DNA from: Promethearchaeota archaeon
GTDB lineage: Archaea; Asgardarchaeota; Lokiarchaeia; Sigyniarchaeales; SOKP01
Direction: 5' to 3'
NCBI GenBank assembly: GCA_016930515.1
Contig: JAFGGO010000119.1
Location: forward strand, 1-41,043
DNA: 41,043 nt
Positions within the stretch are counted from its first letter, which is position 1. Each line of letters starts with the position of its first letter. The position numbers and the translations under genes are program-made. Under the pieces are notes generated by a model. That model worked only from the letters and a program-made list of their open reading frames with translations, ran no database searches and was not told where the DNA came from. Positions 34,870 to 41,043 of the stretch are shown piece after piece.

Positions 34870-35901
34870 TTACACTTTAGTAATCCATCCAAACTCGTCT
34901 TTTAAGTCCAAGCGTTGAATTCTAGTAAGGTACTCGTAGAGCTTGGTAGTATATTTCCCTGGAATTTTATTATTAAATATCTTGGTCATTCCGTCATAGT
35001 GCACGGAATTGAAAGGGGTGATGACCGCAGCAGTACCCGTACAAAAAGCTTCCGTGCAGGAATCTTCAAATAATTCCTTGTAAGAAATGTCCCGTTGTTC
35101 GACCTTTAATCCAAGCTTTTTCTGCGCAAGCGTGAGAACTGATTTGAGCGTGATGCCTTCCAAGATGGTTCCATCAAATTTGGGAGTGATTAATGTCTGG
35201 TTCACGATTGCACAAAAATTAGCGGCTCCCACCTCGCTCACATATTCCATTTTCACCGAATCTAAGAATAATATTTGGGAAAACCCCCTTTCCTTTGCCT
35301 CTTTTGCAGGCATCATAGTGCCGGCGTAGTTTCCGGCCATTTTTGAAAATCCCGTTCCACCTGCACTCGCTCGCGTGTATTTCTTAGATATTTCAATGTC
35401 TATTCCTTTGAAACCTCCGGGAAAATACGCTCCAACCGGCGAAGTGAAAATTACAAGCTTGAATTCCGTGGCGGGAGCGATTCCAAGCATGGCGCCGCTT
35501 CCCATCATGAGCGGACGAATGTACAAGGAACCACCACTATCGTAAGGTGGCACAAAAAACTCGTTTGCTTTCACGACTTTTTTCACATTCTCGACGAACC
35601 TATCAACATTGTAAGGTGGCATTAACAAGCGCTTGGCGCTTTGATTTAATCTCTTTCCGTTTTCTTCTGGTCGAAACAAAACAATATCCCCCTTTTTCGT
35701 TTTCAAGGCCTTCAATCCTTCGAAGATCCCTTGTCCATAGTTTAAGACGCAGGCAGCTGGCGATAAACTGATATCGCCAAGAGGGACTAACTTTCCTTCG
35801 TCCCACTTTCCCTCTTTATAATCCGAAACGAACATATCCTTGGTTTGATAAAAACCAAAGGTAAGATTATAAAAATCCAAAGGCGTGTCTTTCGTTTCCA
35901 T
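34870..35901 (-). CDS. ilvE: Branched-chain amino acid aminotransferase
   Basis: This 343-residue fold-type IV PLP enzyme transfers amino groups between Leu/Ile/Val and 2-oxoglutarate. The length and motifs match the eukaryote/BCAT-like group II rather than the shorter E. coli IlvE. The Schiff-base lysine is K187 in GGTGFSKMAGNYAG, and substrate and PLP motifs include LYIRPLMMGSG, SEVGAANFCAIV and EAFCTGTAAVITP. It provides the link between glutamate made by the glt cluster and branched-chain amino acids. It stands as a single gene on the minus strand, with its start in a 558-bp intergenic region. Confidence 0.95.
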   Translation of the reverse strand: METKDTPLDFYNLTFGFYQTKDMFVSDYKEGKWDEGKLVPLGDISLSPAACVLNYGQGIFEGLKALKTKKGDIVLFRPEENGKRLNQSAKRLLMPPYNVDRFVENVKKVVKANEFFVPPYDSGGSLYIRPLMMGSGAMLGIAPATEFKLVIFTSPVGAYFPGGFKGIDIEISKKYTRASAGGTGFSKMAGNYAGTMMPAKEAKERGFSQILFLDSVKMEYVSEVGAANFCAIVNQTLITPKFDGTILEGITLKSVLTLAQKKLGLKVEQRDISYKELFEDSCTEAFCTGTAAVITPFNSVHYDGMTKIFNNKIPGKYTTKLYEYLTRIQRLDLKDEFGWITKV

Positions 35902-36459
35902 TTTATTTACTCTATTTTTTATTTTTTTGTTTTGTGGTTATTAATGACCTGAAAACAAGGACGCCACCCTTTCGCGATCTCTTCTTAATAAAACGCTTGA
36001 TCGAACAAGACGATATTCCCAACGGTAAAGATGGTTATTAAAGAAAAGTCGGTAAAAGGAATAGCGATCTTGCTCTATAATACTACTGCTTTTGCCATTG
36101 CGATTGCGGGAGCATTCGCTACGATGGCTTCGGCCAATGGTTTATTGGCGAGTTCAAGCAATCGAGTAGTATTACTTTTTGAGATCATTATATTATAAAT
36201 TGAATGCTATAATTTAAGCTTGTTGGGATTCATTGGTTTTAAGTTAATTTTTATCTTGATTCGTGAATTATTTATGATATGGGAAGAAACCACGATAAAG
36301 AACAATTCGGGTAAATTTATAGAATGATCAAATATAAAATTACCCGAGATCGAATTTTTTGGAAATATTTCTATGGATAAATTACTTAAAAAATGATTTT
36401 GAATCGCAAAATAATTGATCGATATCTTATATTGAAAAGTTCTGAGATATTTTTCAACT
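35902..36459. other. Intergenic region between ilvE and carB
   Basis: This 558-bp gap holds the ilvE promoter region, a small hydrophobic frame at 36031-36198, and about 260 bp (36199-36459) in which I see no gene or repeat. Confidence 0.45.
36031..36198 (+). CDS. Small hydrophobic ORF, 55 residues
   Basis: ATG 36031 to TAA 36196 encodes a 55-residue peptide with a basic start (MVIKEKSVKG) and a long hydrophobic centre rich in Ala/Ile (AILLYNTTAFAIAIAGAFAT). Its GC content is higher than the flanks, which is suggestive of coding sequence. It could be a short membrane protein or the remnant of a permease. It has no recognised family, and no partner gene on its strand. Confidence 0.3.
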   Translation: MVIKEKSVKGIAILLYNTTAFAIAIAGAFATMASANGLLASSSNRVVLLFEIIIL

Positions 36460-39400
36460 TCACCAATAGACCTCTTTTAGCGTGTCGTGATATTCGTTAA
36501 GAGACTTGATGGAAATTTCTTTCTTACGAACTTTCTCGATGGCGTCTATGACAGCTTTTGCTAATTGAAGGTTAATGATGACGGGAAGGTTGTAATCCAC
36601 GGCCATTCTCCTTATCATGTATTCGTCTTCCATGATTTGTATGAATTTTTGCTCCACCGTTGTCGGTAATGGAATGTTAATAACCATGTCAATGGCTCCG
36701 TTCTGCAGGCACCCCATGATGTTTGGCTCGTTGCCGTATTCGTGAACTTTGTAGAGACGCACTGCCCACACTTCGTTTTCTTTTAAGACCTTGGCAGTAT
36801 CTTCCGTGGCGAAAATAGTGAATCCCATTTCTTTTAATTTTTTTGCTAAAGGAACGACTTGTTTCTTGAGTTCGTCGCCACCGACTGAAATGAGAACATT
36901 TCCACCGTTTACTGGAATTTTTAGCTCCGTTGCTTCGATAGACTTTATCAGGGCGTCTGAAAAGTCTTCACCAATGCAAGCAACTTCTCCCGTGCTCGCC
37001 ATTTCTACACCCAAGATAGGATCTGCTTTGTCGAGACGCATGAACGAAAACATGGGTGACTTAATAGAAACATATTTCCCGTACGGTAGGTCCATAAGTC
37101 GCTCGGGGATCTTTTCCCCCATGATGACTTCTGCTGCCAATCTCATCAAGTTAACACCACGCGTTTTAGACACATAAGGCATGCTCCTGCTCGAACGCAG
37201 GTTGCACTCGATGACAAACACTTCCTCGTTTTTTACTAGGTATTGCACGTTAAAGGGTCCCTTGATCTTGAGTGCAAGTGCGATTTTTTTCGTGTTTTCT
37301 TCTATTTCGTTGATAACTTTTGCCGAGACAGTCTGGGGTGGAATGGACATGGTAGCATCCCCGCTATGTACTCCAGCGTTCTCGATGTGTTCGACGATTG
37401 CTCCGATAAAAACGCGCTCTCCATCACATACACCATCACACTCGATCTCACGAGCTTCCGTGAAAAACTTAGTTATTACAACGGGATAATCGCTTGATAC
37501 TGCGGCCGCTAAATCTAATGTGTCTTGAAGCGTATGTTTGTCGTAAGAAACTCTCATTGCAGCACCACTAAGAACATAAGACGGGCGTACCAATACGGGA
37601 TATCCAACATCCTTTGCAAATTTGAGTGCTTCTTTATTATTTACTAAAGCCGCCCATTGGGGTTGTTTGATGTTTAATTGGTCTAAAAGACTACTGAATT
37701 TCGATCGATCCTCCGCCATGTCGATTCTCGTGCCATGCGTTCCTAATATATTCAACCCTATCTGACCAAAAAAATCTGTATATTTTGAAAATTTGGCTGC
37801 AAGATTGTTAGCAATTTGTCCTCCGGCCGATACAACCACACCATAAGCCTTTTCCAACTCACAGATATCAATCACGCGTTCTCCACTTAATTCCTCAAAA
37901 TATAGCTTGTCTGATATGTCATAATCCGTGGATACTGTTTCGGGATTGTAGTTAATAATGATGGCTTGATCGACACCTAATTTTTTTAAACCAAAGAGAC
38001 AATTCACTGAGCCCCAATCAAACTCGACAGAAGCGCCAATACGATACGTTCCGGAACCAAGCACGATAACCTTTTTAAGATGTGCTTGTTCTTCCTTTTC
38101 AAAGTCGACATCGTGCTCGCTCGCAGCGTATGATAGATATAAATAATTCGTTTTTGCAGGCCATTCCGCCGCTAATGTATCGATTCTCTTTACAAATGGT
38201 GTAATACCGTAATTTTTTCTGAGTTTTCTTACGATAATCGAATTTATTTTCATGATTTGTGCGATTTGACCGTCTGAAAATCCATACCTTTTCGCTCTTA
38301 TAAACCAATATTTCTTATCTTCGTCTTTACTTTCTAACAAGTCAAGTTTTTCTAATTGATGCTCGATATTAACGATATTTTGTAGTTTATAGAGAAACCA
38401 CTTGTCCACGCGTGACAATTCGTAAATCTCGTCTATTGAAATGCCTTTCTTGATGGCCTCAGCTAACCTGAAAGCTCTTAAGTCCGTTGGGTTTCTCAAG
38501 CTATATTTTAATTCGTTCAAGTCTTCGATAGGCGGGAGATCGTTTGCAACCAATCCTTTCATGCCGACATCCAACATTCGAATGGCTTTCTGTAACACTT
38601 CCTCGAATGTTCGCCCAATCGCCATAACTTCACCAACCGATTTCATTTGCGAGCCGATTCTTCTATCGACTTTTTGGAACTTCGTGAGATCCCACCGAGG
38701 AATCTTCAAGACCAAGTAATCCAATGCAGGTTCAAAACAAGCGGTAGTGATGCCCGTTATCTTGTTGTTTAATTCGGGAAGGGTGTAACCAGTTGCTAAT
38801 TTGGCTGCGATATAAGCGAGGGGATAACCCGTGGCTTTAGACGCGAGCGCAGAGGACCTCGATAACCTCGCGTTTACTTCGATGACCCGAAACTCCTTTG
38901 AAGTTGGGTGAAGGGCATATTGTATGTTGCATTCTCCGATGATTCCTAAGTTTCTGATAACCCTAATGGATGCCGACCTAAGCATCTGGTACTCCTCGTT
39001 AGTAAGCGTTTGAGAAGGAGCAACCACGATACTTTCGCCCGTATGAATGCCAACGGGATCAAAATTTTCCATGTTACAATTAATGAAGCAATTATCGACC
39101 GAATCTCGAACGACTTCGTATTCTATCTCCTTCCATCCCCACACGCTTTCTTCAATGAGTATCTGGTTTATTCTTGACTGGGCTAATCCTTTCTTAGCCA
39201 TTTTTTCGAACTCGTTCATGTTATGTATTATACCTGAACCCCTTCCTCCGAGCGTATACGCGACCCTGAGCATCAAGGGAAAACCAAAGTTCTTTGCGAC
39301 TTTTACTGCTTCAGAATAAGTGGTAACTGCTTGACTCCTGCATACCCTCGCATCCGATTCGTACATTGCTTTGACAAACAAGTCTCGATCTTCCGTTTTT

Positions 39401-39771
39401 TCGATAGCTTCGATTGGAGTTCCAAGTACCCGCACGCCATATTTCTCTAGAATTCCTTCTTCTTTCAATTCCACTCCAACATTTAAGGCAGTTTGGCCTC
39501 CAAACGCCAACAATATGCCGTCCGGTCTCTCTTTCTTGATTATTTCCTCAACATAGCGCACGTTAATGGGAAGCAAGTATACCCTGTCCGATAATTCGGG
39601 ATCGGTCTGAATTGTTGCAATGTTAGGATTAATTAATATGGTTTTTATACCCTCTTCTTTAAGTGCTTTTAACACCTGACTCCCGGAATAATCAAATTCA
39701 CCAGCCTGTCCGATTCTTATTCCTCCAGAACCCAATACCAACGCTTTCTTAATGGTCTTGTCGAGTGGCAT
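36460..39771 (-). CDS. carB: Carbamoyl phosphate synthase large subunit
   Basis: The 1103-residue protein makes carbamoyl phosphate from ammonia, bicarbonate and two ATP, for arginine and pyrimidine synthesis. The N-terminal half opens with GSGGIRIGQAGEFDYSGSQ, and the second half repeats the pattern (GSGTYRIGASVEFDWGSVN). Each half has an ATP-grasp domain (GGRGSGI, then the counterpart SYVLSGAAM). An oligomerisation region lies at about 400-550 and an MGS-like allosteric domain (ISVGGDELKKQVVPLAK) at about 945-1103. Length is close to the bacterial 1073 residues. It starts 2 nt after carA ends, so the two are translated from one transcript. CarA supplies ammonia by a tunnel. Confidence 0.97.
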   Translation of the reverse strand: MPLDKTIKKALVLGSGGIRIGQAGEFDYSGSQVLKALKEEGIKTILINPNIATIQTDPELSDRVYLLPINVRYVEEIIKKERPDGILLAFGGQTALNVGVELKEEGILEKYGVRVLGTPIEAIEKTEDRDLFVKAMYESDARVCRSQAVTTYSEAVKVAKNFGFPLMLRVAYTLGGRGSGIIHNMNEFEKMAKKGLAQSRINQILIEESVWGWKEIEYEVVRDSVDNCFINCNMENFDPVGIHTGESIVVAPSQTLTNEEYQMLRSASIRVIRNLGIIGECNIQYALHPTSKEFRVIEVNARLSRSSALASKATGYPLAYIAAKLATGYTLPELNNKITGITTACFEPALDYLVLKIPRWDLTKFQKVDRRIGSQMKSVGEVMAIGRTFEEVLQKAIRMLDVGMKGLVANDLPPIEDLNELKYSLRNPTDLRAFRLAEAIKKGISIDEIYELSRVDKWFLYKLQNIVNIEHQLEKLDLLESKDEDKKYWFIRAKRYGFSDGQIAQIMKINSIIVRKLRKNYGITPFVKRIDTLAAEWPAKTNYLYLSYAASEHDVDFEKEEQAHLKKVIVLGSGTYRIGASVEFDWGSVNCLFGLKKLGVDQAIIINYNPETVSTDYDISDKLYFEELSGERVIDICELEKAYGVVVSAGGQIANNLAAKFSKYTDFFGQIGLNILGTHGTRIDMAEDRSKFSSLLDQLNIKQPQWAALVNNKEALKFAKDVGYPVLVRPSYVLSGAAMRVSYDKHTLQDTLDLAAAVSSDYPVVITKFFTEAREIECDGVCDGERVFIGAIVEHIENAGVHSGDATMSIPPQTVSAKVINEIEENTKKIALALKIKGPFNVQYLVKNEEVFVIECNLRSSRSMPYVSKTRGVNLMRLAAEVIMGEKIPERLMDLPYGKYVSIKSPMFSFMRLDKADPILGVEMASTGEVACIGEDFSDALIKSIEATELKIPVNGGNVLISVGGDELKKQVVPLAKKLKEMGFTIFATEDTAKVLKENEVWAVRLYKVHEYGNEPNIMGCLQNGAIDMVINIPLPTTVEQKFIQIMEDEYMIRRMAVDYNLPVIINLQLAKAVIDAIEKVRKKEISIKSLNEYHDTLKEVYW

Positions 39772-39773
39772 GA

Positions 39774-40910
39774 TTAGATTTTCATTAGCTCCATGAATTT
39801 ATCAAATAAATATAAAGAATCAAAAGGGCCGGGACACGCTTCAGGGTGAAATTGCACTGCTAAGACGGGTTTAGTCTCGTGCACGAGCCCTTCATTTGAT
39901 TTATCATCAATATTTCTTAAAAATTCCCTAAAGCCTTGCTTTTCAAAGTTCTTTACGCAGAATCCATGATTCTGAGAAGTGATATAACACTTTTGGGTAT
40001 CAAGATCAATAACAGTCTTGTTTCCTCCCCTGTGTCCGTATTTTAACTTGTACGATACTCCTCCAGCCGCTAATCCAATTATTTGATTGCCCAAGCAAAT
40101 CCCAAAAGTGGGCACATCGTTTTCAATTAGTTTCCTGCACACTTGAACGGCGCTCTGATACACTGAAGGATCACCAGGCCCGTTAGATATAAAGACCCCG
40201 TTTGGCTTAAAATCCATAATCTGATCGAAATTAATATCGTAGGGAACGATAACGACTTCTATTCTTCGCTTGAGAAAGTTTCGCACAATATTAAGTTTCA
40301 CTCCTAAATCCAATATCACTACCTTACCTCTTGGATGGTTGGGGGAATATATTTTAATTTCTTTAGTCGATACTTCTCCTGCGAGATTTCTCAAGTTAGG
40401 ATCTTTTGCTTCAGAGACAATCTGTTTTAAACTTTCAATATTGGGAGTTTGTCCTGAGTCGTATACAGCAAGCAATCCAATTTGGACGCCTTCTTCTCGC
40501 AATATTTTCGTGATGGCTCGCGTGTCAATCCATTCGATACCAGGTATTCCTTGTTCGAAGAGAAATTCGTTTAAAGTTTTTTTGGATTCGTAATGGCTCG
40601 GTAGATCGCAACACTCGTTTACTACAAAACCTTCGACTTTAACAGAATCAGATTCAAAATGCTTGATAACGCCCATTTCGTCTTTTTCCCAATCTGGAAC
40701 ACCATAATTGCCGATGAGCGGATGCGTCATGACGACGATTTGACCCTTATAGGACGGATCAGTTAGAGTTTCGTTGTATCCTGCCCCTGTCATCGTGTTA
40801 AACACTAATTCCCCGGTCACGATTTTAGAAGCGCCAAAACCAATGCCTTGGAAGAACCGTCCGTCTTTTAGCATCAATATAGCTGGGCGCTCATTCTTGT
40901 AAATAACCAT
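39774..40910 (-). CDS. carA: Carbamoyl phosphate synthase small (glutaminase) subunit
   Basis: This 378-residue protein is the glutamine amidotransferase partner of CarB. Residues 1-150 form the CPSase small-chain domain (DGRFFQGIGFGA, DPSYKGQIVVMTHPLIGNYG, IDTRAITKILRE). The class I GATase domain covers 190-378, with the nucleophile Cys in FGICLGNQ (about 271; Asn replaces the usual His of GHQ) and the His/Glu pair in QFHPEACPGP (about 352-354). It is the first gene of the carAB operon. About 130 bp upstream to the window edge contain A/T-rich promoter-like sequence. Arginine or pyrimidine feedback signals cannot be read from this sequence. Confidence 0.97.
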   Translation of the reverse strand: MVIYKNERPAILMLKDGRFFQGIGFGASKIVTGELVFNTMTGAGYNETLTDPSYKGQIVVMTHPLIGNYGVPDWEKDEMGVIKHFESDSVKVEGFVVNECCDLPSHYESKKTLNEFLFEQGIPGIEWIDTRAITKILREEGVQIGLLAVYDSGQTPNIESLKQIVSEAKDPNLRNLAGEVSTKEIKIYSPNHPRGKVVILDLGVKLNIVRNFLKRRIEVVIVPYDINFDQIMDFKPNGVFISNGPGDPSVYQSAVQVCRKLIENDVPTFGICLGNQIIGLAAGGVSYKLKYGHRGGNKTVIDLDTQKCYITSQNHGFCVKNFEKQGFREFLRNIDDKSNEGLVHETKPVLAVQFHPEACPGPFDSLYLFDKFMELMKI

Positions 40911-41043
40911 GATTTTAGGTTTTTTATACTATTCTCTTACTTGCTTAAAAGTAGCATTACTATTAATTTTTATTAAGACAATTATTAACCGAATGAGATG
41001 TTAAATAAGCTTGATACATTATAGAGATTTATTATAAAAGTAA

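Overview
The window is about 41 kb of AT-rich, gene-dense archaeal DNA. It most likely comes from an Asgard (Lokiarchaeia-like) archaeon. The signs are two Ras/Rab-type small GTPases, a probable longin/roadblock-type protein, giant secreted NosD/PKD-repeat proteins (one ending in a cytoplasmic RING-like Cys/His cluster), TATA-box promoters, a split archaeal glutamate synthase and a 4-hydroxybutyryl-CoA dehydratase-family enzyme. This placement is inferred from gene content; no rRNA, tRNA, CRISPR array or insertion sequence was found.

Layout. 1-5242 (minus): two tandem surface proteins, the second cut by the left edge and open to the window start. 5408-5644: orphan C-terminal membrane anchor of a lost gene. 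5878-12348: a metabolic and accessory block with an HTH/Fe-S ferredoxin protein, a sugar O-acetyltransferase, a 7-TM protein, an aldo/keto reductase, a broken winged-helix regulator and two convergent xylose-isomerase-like TIM barrels. 12556-14115: a Rab-like GTPase, whose frame is interrupted by exactly 30 nt, followed 12 nt later by a TrmB-like regulator. 14212-17732: a 4-hydroxybutyryl-CoA dehydratase-like enzyme divergent from an acyl-CoA ligase with an AbrB-like N-terminus, sharing a palindrome-rich promoter. 17888-22334: a decayed histidine-kinase fragment and a large soluble multi-PAS histidine kinase. 22375-26019 (minus): a heterodimeric ABC exporter pair. 26379-31283: an HdrB-HdrC fusion protein followed closely by the three parts of an archaeal glutamate synthase (glutaminase, ferredoxin-FMN synthase, GXGXG). 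31324-32049: a class I glutamine amidotransferase split by one in-frame TAG. 32124-34824: a probable longin/roadblock protein, a second small GTPase and a small zinc-ribbon membrane protein. 34870-40910 (minus): a branched-chain aminotransferase and the carAB operon.

How it fits together. Much of the block concerns nitrogen and CoA metabolism: glutamine-dependent glutamate synthesis, carbamoyl phosphate synthesis, transamination, and CoA-thioester dehydration and activation. It is mixed with Asgard signalling modules (GTPases, a TrmB-like partner, PAS kinase).

The most interesting signals are these. (1) The 30-nt in-frame interruption of the GTPase has a bulge-helix-bulge-like fold, and removing it restores exactly the G1-to-switch I spacing of the other GTPase in the window. 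(2) The GTPase/TrmB-like pair suggests GTPase-linked gene control. (3) The HdrBC fusion sits with a glutamate synthase that lacks its NADPH subunit. (4) The surface protein carries an eight-ligand Cys/His cluster at its inner end. (5) Reading frames are interrupted unusually often, while no intact gene here ends in TAG.
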